A program made the position numbers and the translations under genes. Positions 25,700-35,449 of a DNA stretch of 64,000 nucleotides are shown here, piece after piece. Each line of letters opens with the position of its first letter. Positions within the stretch are counted from its first letter, which is position 1. Below the pieces are notes generated by a model. It was not told the origin of the DNA, did not search any database, and was given only the letters and a program-made list of their open reading frames with translations. Source of the stretch: Aphrophora alni (lineage: Eukaryota > Arthropoda > Insecta > Hemiptera > Aphrophoridae); contig OY740769.1 of assembly GCA_963513935.1 (NCBI GenBank), forward strand, positions 70,573,712-70,637,711. Direction: 5' to 3'.

Positions 25700-27130
25700 A
25701 CATGGAGTATTCTCATTCATTGGAGGAAGTTCAAGGCCCTAATTGTCAAGGATTCTAAATGTTCTAATACCGAATGGGGCAGTACAATTTTGATGACATT
25801 ATATCTATCAGTCAAGGGATTTTTAAATACTAGGTCGTAAACCAGATGATACGGTTTGGAGCGCAGACTACAAATATATGTTATTTGTAGTTGCTGTTTT
25901 TGTCGAGTAAGAGATGGTTCACCAGTAAGTTCACATGTAAGCTAGAAACTGGACTTGAACGTAATGCTCCAGAAACAATACGCAGTGCAGATTTATATAT
26001 CGAATCAAGCTTCTTAATGGCTGATGATCTTCCAGATGAGTAGACTATGGAGCCATAATCAATCCGCGATCGACCAACAGTACGATAAAACGTAACATAC
26101 AGGTCCTATTGGCTCCCACTGCTGATAACACGTAACACGTTAAGTATTTTATTGCACCGTGTTTTCAGATTAGATATATGTGGAATCCAAGAAAGTCTCT
26201 GATCAATCAATAGGCCTAAAAATTTAACAGTTTTAATAGTTTGAAGTTGTGTTCCGTTAAGAAATAATAAAGGCTGATGGTTCAGTCCTCGACGACTGAA
26301 AGCAAACATTGCGTCTTGGAAGCAGAGAACTTGAATCCTGTCAATCTTGACCAAGATTGCAGTCTATTAATGACAAGTTAATGGGCTCTTTCGGCAGTTA
26401 CCATACCTCGAGTAGCAACAAATATAGTAAAATCGTCAACAAGTAAAGAACAGCGGAAAGGGCACTGCACATTAGCGATAAAGCTGTTTATTACTACAGC
26501 AAACAGGGTCACGTTCAGCACACTACCCTGTGGAGCACCATTCTCTAAATGTAAACGATCAGAGAACATAGTTCCAACACGCACTCTGAAATATCTGTTG
26601 CTAACGAAGTTTTTTATAAAAGCAAGAATATTACCTTTTATACCCCATGATGTTAAAGTTTTCAGAATACCTATTCGCCAAGCCATATCATAGCTTTTTC
26701 CAGGTCAAAAACACTGCAACCAGTTTCTGATACAAGAAAAAGGCATTTTGTATGGCAGACTCTAAAGAAACAAGCTGATCGGTAGATGAACGTTCCTGCC
26801 TAAAGCCACATTGTTCATTACATAGCAGCTGGTTACTCTCTAGATACCAAACAAGGCACCGATTGACCATGCACTCCACTAACTTGTAGAGCACACTAGT
26901 AAGAGAAATGGTACGGTAACTTTCTGGTTCAGTTTTTTTCTTTACCTGGTTTTAGAAGAAGTATTACTATAGCCTTCAACCAAGCCACGGGAAAACATTG
27001 CTCCTCGAATATACGATTGTATATTTTAAGTAGAGTCAGCTTCCCCGAAGTTGGGAGGTGTTTGATCATAGAATAAAATATGCTGTCCGCGCCTGGAGCG
27101 GAATCCCGTCCTGACAACATAGTAGACTTT
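25700..27130 (-). pseudogene. LINE reverse transcriptase domain
   Basis: Minus-strand open pieces in order: GRDSAPGADSIFYSMIKHLP and WLKAIVILLLKPGKEKN (26929-27120); LCNEQCGFRQERSSTDQL (about 26790-26840); ENGAPQGSVLNVTLFAVVIN (about 26475-26535); LLVDDFTIFV (about 26425); VKFLGLLIDQRLSW (about 26180-26220). These are the ordered fingers and palm blocks of a LINE RT. The catalytic box normally Y/FADD reads LLVDD here, so the first box residue is altered, although both aspartates remain. Frames change between pieces, so the gene is dead. Confidence 0.85.
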
Positions 27131-27778
27131 AATTTGTGTAAAGAGAAATGGAGTATTTAATGGCAGATTTTTCGACAGACCTACTGTGAAAGGTATTGCT
27201 TCTTGAGATATTTTATACAACACAAAAGCATCGCTGTAGGCAATATTTGAAGAAAAGTTAGCGAATGATGAACCCAAAACATTAGCAATTTCATAGTTAT
27301 TTGTAGTCGAAGTTCCACCCCTTTTCTTAAGTCCCAATAAGAGAGTAAAAGGAAGAGGACCACAAATATAAAATAACTTCCACACTGTTGAAAAGGGTTT
27401 GGCTCTTGATATTGTGCCAATGTACTGAGCGACATACTTTGGCTTGTAGAATCTTATACCTTTCAAGGTTTTCACAAGTAGGTCTGCGATTTAACTTCTT
27501 TAGCGATACACGAATTAAATGGAAAGCGTCACTACATTCGTCGTTTCCACCACGGGACTGGTGGACGTAATGGACTCGTAGAAGTTTTCGGAACGTTGTT
27601 GTCCTTACAATCGCTGTAAGGAGTGCTTCCGTAAAAGAATGACCTGCGTCATTAATAGGAACGTTATTATTATAAATAAGTGATACAAATTCACTAGTGA
27701 TACTTTCACATTTTCATTGCGCAAAATCTATCTGGGAAGACGTTCATTACAGTATGAGAAGTCAGTAAATGTAAGCTT

Positions 27779-28405
27779 CTAAGGAGCATGATCACTACTG
27801 TAAGTGTCAGATAGAATGGACCACTCAAATTTAGTGGCAAGACTAGAGCTACAAAATGACAAGTCGACAGTTGTCCAATCACCTGTAGAAGCCGCCAGAC
27901 GAGTTGGAGACCCATCATTGAGAAGAATTAAATCCAAATTGGATGGAATCCCGTCAATGCGGTTCCCTCTAGGGCTGCTGGTGTTTGGTCCCCAAGTATA
28001 ATCGTGAGCATTACAATCACCCAATAAAAGAAATGGGTCAGGCAACTGTCTGATCAGGTCGATTAGTTCCATATCCACAAACCTGATATTAGGTGGCAAA
28101 TACAAACATCAAATTGTCATTTTATATGGTGTAGTGGTCGTTATTGCTACTGCTAGCAATGAAGTCCTAAGGTTCAAAGACTTACCACAGATAGAGTTGT
28201 GGGCGAGTATTCCATCTCCTCCTTTAGCTCTGTCTACAGTCATAAAATCAGTACGAAAAACTGAAAACCCCCTCAAATTAAATGAGAGTGGTTGATAAAG
28301 ACGAGTCTCTTGCAAACGAATTATTTTAAGGGGATCTTCGATGTGACTTTTCACACCCTTAATGATCCATTGTATCACGCTATTCAAGTTTAAATTTCTG
28401 GCCAT
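27779..28405 (-). pseudogene. LINE apurinic-type endonuclease domain
   Basis: The minus strand starts with MARNLNLNSVIQW at 28405, followed by an IIRLQETRLYQPL block (the glutamate of the LQET motif is catalytic in this family) and GGDGILAHNSICGKS. After a frame change come FLLLGDCNAHDYTWG, the GD-N-H block, and then a segment ending YSSDHAP, the terminal SDH motif (27779-27800). All the main AP-endonuclease motifs are visible. One frameshift near 28105 and the damaged RT downstream make it non-functional. Confidence 0.85.
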
Positions 28406-28689
28406 ATTTTATGATTGAGATATAAAATTAATAATATAAATAGATTTGTTAACAATTAAAAATGGTTTGGACCTGTATCATTATTTAAACTTGCCATATT
28501 CAATGGTTGTCACGGTTTGGTCTAGTAAACACTACCAGACGCGCTACGGCTCTACACTGTCAAAAAACTAATCCCTATATATAAATGTAGAATATTTATG
28601 TATCCCCGTGAATCGAGTTGTGTAACAGCCTCTACAAATTGTATAATTTGTATGAGAGTAGTATGTGTGTGTATATTCAGAGAAGATGT

Positions 28690-28943
28690 TTTAATGTACC
28701 ACCCCCTGTATAGCTTGGGTTTCGCAAGGGATGCTAAACCCCTCACAATAGGTGTAGATAGTCTGCACCCCCTGCGATAAAACCCTAAGTAAATGTGAAG
28801 GTAAGAAAATGTATATAATTAGGTTTATAGGGTGTACGTTTTTATAGATGATAGTCTATGTATTGTGAGTGTTTGACTGGGGACTGTGAGAGATGTCAAC
28901 CCCCTCTTATTAGGTACAGCTAGTTCTGCATCCCCCTGCGGGG
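28690..28943 (-). repeat. Two related monomers in LINE 5' leader
   Basis: Segments near 28725-28780 and 28890-28945 share a degenerate pattern: 'atg.(t)aaccccctc', then 'taggt.(t)agctag(t)tctgca', then 'ccccctgcg'. Period is about 165 bases. The second copy abuts the right target duplication. Confidence 0.5.
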
Positions 28944-28958
28944 TATGCGCTATACATT
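28944..28958. repeat. LINE target-site duplication, right copy
   Basis: tatgcgctatacatt, identical to 23648-23662. Confidence 0.85.
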
Positions 28959-29319
28959 AGTTAATAAAATTTAGTAATGAGTATAAAAACTAAAACTCCA
29001 CATATTTAACATAGATAGATGCGAAAATTTGTATATGTAGACACTGAGTAAAGTTATGTTTTTAAGATTCGTTTGAATTGGTAAATTTGACTGAAAATGA
29101 ATTTCATCCATTAACAATTGTGTAATGGAAATGGAAAAGGCTAAAAGTGCCAAAAAATAAAAAATCGATTTTGTGCATGGATTGTGTTGTAAGCGACATC
29201 GCCAATAACCTAGAGAAGGTTGAAAGTGCCAGAATAATTCCTACTAGTTGCTAGAGCAGTTGCAAGGAGCAGTACCGTGAAAGCGCCCGCTGACCGTCAG
29301 TAGAAAAGGCTGAAAGTGC

Positions 29320-29850
29320 CACCCGCCATGATGAGTGTGCCTTTCCATTGCAGTAGTTGCTTTTGGCGCTAAAAATGTTCAAGTGTGTAGTAAAACATTT
29401 TGTCAGATTTTCGGAGTAACTCCCAGGAAACTGCAAACTCTTCAAACAAAAAAGAAACAAGGTTGCTTGGTTTACAAAGATACTAGAGGTCAGAATCCAC
29501 ATTCACATGAACATAAAGTTAAGTTCATAGAAACAGATTGAAATCTAGTTCGGCACCACATTAATTTTCGTTTCCCAGGTATGAAAGCCACTATTCCCGT
29601 AAAAGAACAACAAATGAGTTTCTATCCCCGGACCTAAACAAAAACCGTATGTTTTTATCTTTCAAAGCCCAAAATCCAACAACTACAAGTAACTTTCAAA
29701 AACCATACTCAAGTTTTTCAACAAGACTTTCCCAAACTAAAATTCAAATATTTAGCAACAGACACTACTTGTAAGAAATGTGACGTGTTTAATTAAAGTC
29801 CAAACTCAAGCAGCTGTCAGTGAAACTGCCACTATGAACATTCATCCTTT
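29320..29850 (+). pseudogene. Transposase-like N-terminal relic in the Sola-like element
   Basis: The + strand frame 29335-29541 includes VQVCSKTFCQIFGVTPRKLQ and KDTRGQNPHSHEHKV. Past a stop, the same frame gives LVRHHINFRFPG and later CKKCD near 29780. The order (K.FC...F...R..LQ; RG.H.NH; VR.HI..FP; C..C) is what I recall from a large group of insect transposase-like proteins with a shared N-terminal region. Stops are present and the catalytic half is missing, replaced by the hAT insertion or lost. The family is not certain. Confidence 0.45.
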
Positions 29851-29860
29851 ACATGTGATG

Positions 29861-30644
29861 TAGTGATGTGCGAGTTCGAATTAAAATACTCGCTGATTCC
29901 GAGTATCAAAATCCTCGGAAGAGTCCGAGTATTAAGATCCTCGGTTTCGAATTAAAATACTCGGTCAAAATCCTCGTAACTAGGAACAAGGAGGAAGTAA
30001 TGTGCGAGTCATAGCGAGTATCCTCGGTCTGCGAGTATCCTCGGTGTGCGGCGAGTATCCTCGGACAACTGTATTCGTTAGTGTTGTGTTAATTCCAAAC
30101 AAAATACTCGGTGTTTCTACTTTGGTTACATTTGTTTCTAAGCTGATTTTTCACTACACATTAATTAAACATTACGATTTTGAGTTATAATGATTTAGAT
30201 TCGGTAACAAGTTCAATTTAAAATAACAATAATATTAATTTATTTCCACATTAACAAAAAGTAAATTAAATTATTATTTAATTGTTATTACTTATATTTA
30301 AATAAATATTTATAGGTTACCATCTTTATAAAAAATATAGTAAATTAACTTATTTTAAATAATAACTAAATTATTAATGTTGGTAATAATTATTGTACTT
30401 ACGTTTAATTACTGAATTTGTGTCGAGGCAGGATAACATTTAATTACGTATTACAAGTGTCAATCACATATTGTTTAAAAAAATAAATACTTGGTGGATC
30501 AGTCTAACAGAAATATAACACACACACATAATGCGCATAATCATTCTGCGCAGATACTCGATGTCGAATTAATAATACGAGTATTGAAATAGTTCGAAGC
30601 CGAGTATTGCGAGTATCTATTTCACCCGAGTATCAACATCGCTA
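29861..30644. mobile_element. Non-autonomous hAT element with 8-bp duplication
   Basis: Starts TAGTGATGTGCGAG at 29861 and ends CATCGCTA at 30644. It is bounded by exact 8-bp copies of atgtgatg at 29853-29860 and 30645-30652. Terminal TA(G/A)...(C/T)TA bases and an 8-bp duplication are the hAT signature. The interior near both ends is packed with 'gagtat' and 'tcctcgg' motifs, resembling subterminal transposase-binding repeats. There is no transposase ORF. Confidence 0.85.
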
Positions 30645-31135
30645 ATGTGATGAGCGCTGGACTTCCAGCCTTTTAACCAACAAGGTATGGCACTTACAGC
30701 GTTTCCCAAAAAAGATATGATGGCACTTTCAGCTTTTCACATGCAAAATCAAGTTATATATGTACAATAAAAAAAACAACTCTTGAAAAACAAATAAAAA
30801 TATATTTTGCATCTTTAATGAATTTTATAGATTTTTAAAGGATACAGTATAAGTTTAATGAAGTTTTTATTGAATACTGAAAATTTTACTTTGTGGCACT
30901 TTCAGCCTTTTCCATTTCCATTACACAATTTCAGATGATTATGGTTATATGATTATATATATGAGTTTTTATATATTATTATATGGTTATGTTTTAGAAA
31001 TACGGTAATTATTTCTTATTCACAACATTTACATGATGATCACAATGAATTGCCATTTTTACCGGAAAATAAATGTTCTGAACAGTATATGCAAAGAAGG
31101 CTTTTAACTACAAGAAGAAAAAATATAGATTAACT

Positions 31136-32564
31136 TTGATATTTAACCCGTATTCAACCTACCAAGATGTTCCAGGTTCAGGCTTACATTTTACACTTTC
31201 CGTTTCAACTAGAACTAACTGCGACAACCAGAACTTTCTCAGCCAAACAAGTCACAAAGTATGAAAGTAAACCGTATATCCATAATAGGCTGCAGTGATT
31301 CGTAATGCTGTAGAATAATGAAGTTAGAAATTCACCTGTTATAGGTGAAAATTATTGTTGATAACGATTTATGTGCTTTTTGTAAAAGTATATATTTTTG
31401 ACATAAGTAAAAAAACTGCAAAGAAATATTACATTAAAAGGTATTTATAGATACTTCCTAAATGAATATTATTTTATTTTTGCATTGTTTATTTCAGTTT
31501 TAGTCAACAGGTAGACAACAAAAGGTAAAGGTGTGAATCAGGATTTTATTATTCCTTAATTTGATATAATGTAACATAAGTTTAATGAAAATATATTTTC
31601 CTATTTCTATATTTGTTTTTCAGATTGTAATTAAATCTTATCACTTATCCCTACTAACTTCATTTTAAAGTTAGTTTCATTAGTTACCTTTATGAATAGC
31701 TAGGTGGGATTTGTAACAAGGCTTAGACGTATAAATCATTATTTAGAAATATAATTTTATTTTAAATACATTTTTTAATCTTATTTTGTGTATTTTAACT
31801 AACATTAATAAAATTGTTTCAATTTAAAAAACAACACTTTTGTCAAGTCCAATAATAAATACAGGATTTTTAATTTCACTCTAAAAATGTTATTATTTTT
31901 GTTTCTTTTTTTCCCCTTAAGGTTAGCTCTTTTTTAGAAATTGGGCTGATTGATGAAGATATTTTTATATGAGCCACACAAGAAATATGAATGTATTTGT
32001 TATGGTAGCACAGGTTAGGTATGGTTCTATGTTCATATTAAAAATGTCCATAATATGTTATAAAATTAAAGATTTAATATAAAAATTAAGAACAAAAATA
32101 AGAATAAAATGATAGGCTAATAGTCTTTTATATTTATAGTGAATGCTAAAGCACTTTAAAAATCTGGTGGTAATTATTTATCAATTCAATACAGATTATT
32201 TTTTTCAAAAATGACTAATTCTTTTACTACATAGGGCCTACCTTATTTTGAAATTGTAATATAATATTTTAAAGCGGAAATCAATTTTTTCATTGACAAA
32301 TTGAGAAATAGGCTAACTTTTTTAAAGTAATATTTTCATTAATAATCATATGTGTCTGTTAACATCAATTTTGTCCATAACATCCCGGTAAACCTAAATG
32401 ATACAAAAAACACTCTATGGAAAAATATGTTTTAGTAAAAACGACTCATAAGACATGTGATGCACATGCGTCATACGATACTTTAATGTTGATATACCGT
32501 AGGTGATTTTTGTCTATCAGTAGTTAAAATGTAGTAACTTCAAAGCCTATATATTAAACACAGT
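31136..32564. other. Non-coding, no gene seen
   Basis: Right of the polymerase remnant the similarity fades. The stretch is AT-rich with no definable repeat boundary. The distal end of the virus-like element is not recognisable. Confidence 0.4.
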
Positions 32565-33032
32565 GATTGTTTACAAAGAATTTACTGCTTTTTTGAGATT
32601 GTTATTTAGCATGTCCTACATACCTTATTTCGTAATAATAAAATAAGTTATAAACGTGGAGCTAATTTTTCACCGAAGTCAAGCAACATCGAGCGTGGTT
32701 AGTACTTGGATGGATGTCAGCTTGGAAAATAACACAATTTTTTTTTATTTTTACAAATTTACGCATAGGTCCTAGGTAAGGTGACTATATATATATATAT
32801 AGCCACCTTACTTAACCTTGTAAGGTAAAAATTTGCATACATACCTATTTTAAGACGTAATTCACTTAATGGACCTTAACCTAGAAAAGTTGAAATTATG
32901 TTTTTTATCCATGAAAAAGTTAACTCTGCATTGAAAACTTATTTTATTATTAAGAAATAAGGTATATAGAACATGTTAAAAAAAAAAAAAAAAAACCCTC
33001 AAAAAGCAGTAACTTTCTTTGTAAACTATTAA
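32565..33032. mobile_element. Long-TIR element carrying a 5S rRNA segment, copy 1
   Basis: The left end (gattgtttacaaagaa, then tactgctttttt) pairs with the right end (aaaaagcagtaactttcttt, gtaaac). Further in, ctacataccttattt...aataataaaataagtt at 32618-32650 mirrors aacttattttattatta...ataaggtatatag at 32938-32961. TIRs run about 100 bases with a poly(A) indel. The interior has a 5S-derived segment and a (TA)9-looped hairpin at 32774-32813. There is no protein coding. Confidence 0.75.
32671..32735 (+). pseudogene. 5S rRNA-derived 3' portion, copy 1
   Basis: caccgaagtcaagcaacatc continues through gagcgtggttagtacttgga, the insect 5S rRNA region covering the internal control region of RNA polymerase III (box A, intermediate element, box C). 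The copy then drifts (tggatgtcagcttgg, where functional 5S has tgggtgaccgcttggg). The 5' part of 5S is absent. It sits inside a TIR element, so it is a captured or SINE-like 5S piece rather than a normal 5S gene. Confidence 0.85.
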
Positions 33033-33473
33033 CAAAGAATTAATATTTCCTAATACCTATTAACACAGTATTCCAACATTTCAATATTATATTATTTTTT
33101 TAATTTTACTGACCAGTGAGATGGATTAGACCAAGTTATTATAGTTTAAAAGCTAATTTAATATGTAAGTGCCAATTTTAGTATAATGATTAGACAAACG
33201 TTGAGGTTCAACATTTTATTTATCAATAATTAATTTATGTATAATAGTTTTGATGACAGCATGAATTTTGTGATGTTAGCCATTAACGTCTTGAAATGAT
33301 CATCGCCCTCCGCTTTCACCCCTGACTGCCACATGAATTCAGACAAATATGTATTAAGTTGATGCTGAGCAATGTCACGGGTTTTTTTTTTATTTCTCCA
33401 TTTTGCAAAACTCCATTTTCTTTCTACAATTTGTGTGTTAGCACCATTCTCAGGATCTATGAAATTTTTTTTT
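33033..33473. other. Spacer between the two 5S-bearing elements
   Basis: AT-rich, no gene. The copies on either side are in opposite orientation. Confidence 0.5.
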
Positions 33474-33692
33474 ATGATGGTAATTGTTTACTGTAACTGC
33501 AATCGGTCTTTTTGCCATTTTTTTTTTTTTTTTAAATCATATTCTACATACGGTACCTTTTTTTATTAATAATAAAATAAGTGTTCACAGCGGAGCTAAC
33601 TTTTCCACAGGGAAAAAACATAATTTCAACTTTTTAGGTTAAGGTCCATTAAGTGAATTCAGCATAAAAATAGGTTTGTATGTGATTTTTTA

Positions 33693-33694
<2 letters not shown>

Positions 33695-33738
<44 letters not shown>
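33695..33738. repeat. (TA)n microsatellite at a hairpin tip
   Basis: TA run flanked by the inverted pair ttacacta and tagtgtaa. Confidence 0.9.
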
Positions 33739-33740
<2 letters not shown>

Positions 33741-33787
33741 TAAATTACCTTACCTGACCTACACGTAAATTTGAAAAAAAGAAATAT

Positions 33788-33858
33788 TGTGTGCGTTCCC
33801 AAGCTGTCACCCCATCCACGTACTAATCGCACTCAATGTTGCTTGACTTCAGTGATCT
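33788..33858 (-). pseudogene. 5S rRNA-derived 3' portion, copy 2
   Basis: The minus strand reads atcactgaagtcaagcaaca, then ttgagtgcgattagtacgtg and gatggggtgacagcttggga, ending in acgcacac. It includes the 3' 'ggtgac.gcttggga' block of 5S that copy 1 has lost. The internal control region is recognisable with several substitutions. Confidence 0.85.
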
Positions 33859-34040
33859 ATAAATGCATTGAATTCTGTAGTTTTGAAATTGTGATTTTTC
33901 AGTAAAAAAGTTAGAAAACTCTGTGTTGAAAACTTATTTTATTATTAATAAATAAGGTATGTAGAACATACATGATTTTTTTTTTTTTTTTATCACCAAA
34001 AAAACCTTTTGGAGTTACAGTATACAATTACCTTTATGAT

Positions 34041-34749
34041 TAACCTTAAAATGTGCAAAGCCTGTCCTGTAAATTTCTTCTGTTTTATAACCTTTCCAAC
34101 AGTTAGATATTATTGTAGAACCAGACTCAATATTGAGCAAAAGGTAAACAACAGTAGGCCTACTGCGCAAAATCAGCTATTTAACTATATAATATCTTAA
34201 AGAAAGCGATGCTTTCATCATCAATTTAAGATTAGTGCCAAAATGGGAATGCTGCTTGACACAACTGCTCAGCACATACTAGGCCTAGCTAACCTACACA
34301 AAATAGTCTCTAAATTTTGTAGAAATCGTCAATTTTGGACTTACAACTTGATTTTAGATTCGTCCTTACTACATTTTTACTCAAAGCTAAGCTTAGCCTT
34401 TTTTGGTTAGATTTGGAATAATAATAACAGGAGATATAACATTTAAGTAGTAGTAATAAGATTACTATTATAGGAGGCCCTACATATAACAAGAAAAATT
34501 GCTAAAAAAGGATGGAAAAACATCATATTTATTATGCTGCCTTCTACGAATAAATTCAAGTAAAAAATTGGTAAGGGAGGGGTAAATAAGTGTTATGTAA
34601 GACTGACAGGTGTGAGACAATTTGAATGAAAAGAAGTTAATTGAACTATTTCCATTAAATGTGTTACCAAAGGGAATGTTTGGTTTAAAAATACTAACAA
34701 TTGTATTAAATAATAAGTTAACATATGAATTTTTGTTTTTTGTTTATAG
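34041..34749. other. Upstream intron of the LRR gene (probable), no exon seen
   Basis: The first coding exon starts directly after a splice acceptor, so this DNA is probably intron separating an unseen 5' untranslated exon. A polypyrimidine tract (ttgttttttgtttatag) precedes 34750. Confidence 0.5.
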
Positions 34750-34944
34750 ATGCTCCTCGATTTATTATTACTGTCACTCCTAGTCATTTCTGTAACAATT
34801 GGAGACAAATGTCCTCAAAAATTTTCATCTTTGTGCAGCTGTGGGGAAATTGAGTATCAAAATAAACGACAATATGTAGTTAACTGTACAGACACAAAAT
34901 TTAATAACGCATCCATGCTTCAATATCTTCCTAATGAAACTCAG
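34750..34944 (+). CDS. LRR cell-surface protein, coding exon 1
   Basis: Sixty-five codons open with ATG immediately after an acceptor (tttatag) and close at a canonical donor (CAG/gtaagt), phase 0. Residues 1-18 form a hydrophobic signal peptide (MLLDLLLLSLLVISVTIG). Cysteines 21, 29, 31 and 46 make an LRR N-terminal cap (C-x7-C-x-C-x14-C). N-glycosylation sequons are at residues 45, 53 and 62. The protein is expected to be secreted or membrane-anchored, with LRRs outside the cell. It joins in frame to exon 2 at 51382 across a 16.4-kb intron. The sequence style resembles insect proteins annotated as trophoblast glycoprotein-like, but I cannot confirm orthology. Confidence 0.85.
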
Positions 34945-35449
34945 GTAAGTGAAATTAATTCTTAATAATTTATCTTCAAAGGTATGAGAGCAAGTTGTTA
35001 AATAATCATTGCTTAATATTTAAATCATGTTATCTAATGGTTTACATCCAATAAATAATAAATATTTCTTGATACACCCATTTTAAAGAAATTAAATTCA
35101 ATATTTTTTCTGACTTAAAATTCTCAAGTCTTATCTGATAGCTTTTGACAGATTCGAGATAATGAATAAAATATTTAATAGCCACACATAAAATTGTATT
35201 CTATGTCATTACCTTCTCCAATCCATGTAAAAATATAATGAATGAATGGCAAACCAAATTTAATATTCACAATCCATAAATATCTAAATTATTATATATC
35301 TATATAATTGAAAGAAGTTAGATATTATTAACTGTACATTTCAATATTTTTATTCAACTGAAAATTAACAATTATGTCTAATACAATAACATTATTTGTA
35401 CATTTGATTTTATACTAATGATATAATAATTTCGAACTTAATGGGAAGT
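34945..35449. other. LRR gene intron, start
   Basis: AT-rich intronic sequence with no recognised element. Confidence 0.5.

Larger units (their letters stand above)
23663..28943 (-). mobile_element. I-type LINE retrotransposon, degenerate
   Basis: The element runs 5' to 3' on the minus strand between exact 15-bp target duplications. From the 5' end it has a leader with two related monomers (about 28690-28943), an endonuclease domain (about 27780-28405), a reverse transcriptase (about 26100-27130), an RNase H region split by a transposon insert (about 24400-25700), a cysteine-containing C-terminal domain (24060-24382), and a 3' UTR with three tandem repeats (about 23815-24000). Presence of RNase H points to the I/LOA group rather than Jockey proper. 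No gag-like ORF1 is visible. Stops and frameshifts are frequent. Confidence 0.85.
29120..30926. mobile_element. Sola-like DNA transposon, degraded, AATT duplication
   Basis: The ends are mirror images beginning GTGTAATGGAAATGGAAAAG (29120) and ending at 30926. AATT flanks both sides (29116-29119, 30927-30930). Removing the element and one AATT leaves the polymerase B frame continuous, which fixes the boundaries. A motif 'aaggctgaaagtgcca' occurs three times after the left end (about 29133, 29213, 29304) and again inverted before the right end. Four-base duplications fit Sola1/Sola2 transposons. This superfamily call is inference. A hAT element is nested inside. Confidence 0.7.
22130..31135 (+). 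pseudogene. Protein-primed-type DNA polymerase B remnant (Polinton/adinto-like)
   Basis: The pieces occur in family order on the + strand. N-terminal: FEKLSGNTSINMNCL and YPLRTFNIE (22130-22280). Middle: a FADFKC segment (about 22565), then GKHVASKFMKYL (about 22735). Exonuclease/core: NYDSHSIVKELGYD and FIPNSNEKYISFTK (about 23010-23120), DSFRF (about 23155), FYLRTDVLLL (about 23488-23520). After a LINE insertion: STYLT.IDA, then LTENEFHPLTI (28990-29119). After a second insertion: YSQHLHDDHNELPFLPENKC (about 31019-31078). Family members copy virus-like genomes using a protein primer. This copy has many stops and frameshifts and two large insertions, and no intact palm motif is visible, so it is dead. 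Confidence 0.8.
33474..34040. mobile_element. Long-TIR element carrying a 5S rRNA segment, copy 2
   Basis: Left end atgatggtaattgtttactg at 33474 mirrors cagtatacaattacctttat ending 34040. Inner blocks (ctacatacggtacc...aataataaaataagt against acttattttattattaataa...aaggtatgtag) also mirror. TIRs are about 110 bases. The element contains a (TA)22 hairpin loop (33695-33738) and a 5S-derived segment. It belongs to the same family as copy 1 but lies in the opposite orientation and is less decayed at the 5S part. Confidence 0.75.

Noticed and set aside
24382..28405. A functional LINE ORF2
   Set aside because: Frames change several times, the catalytic box is altered at its first residue and a transposon interrupts RNase H.
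32671..32735. A functional 5S rRNA gene
   Set aside because: Only the 3' part is present and it diverges in the last block; it is embedded in a TIR element.
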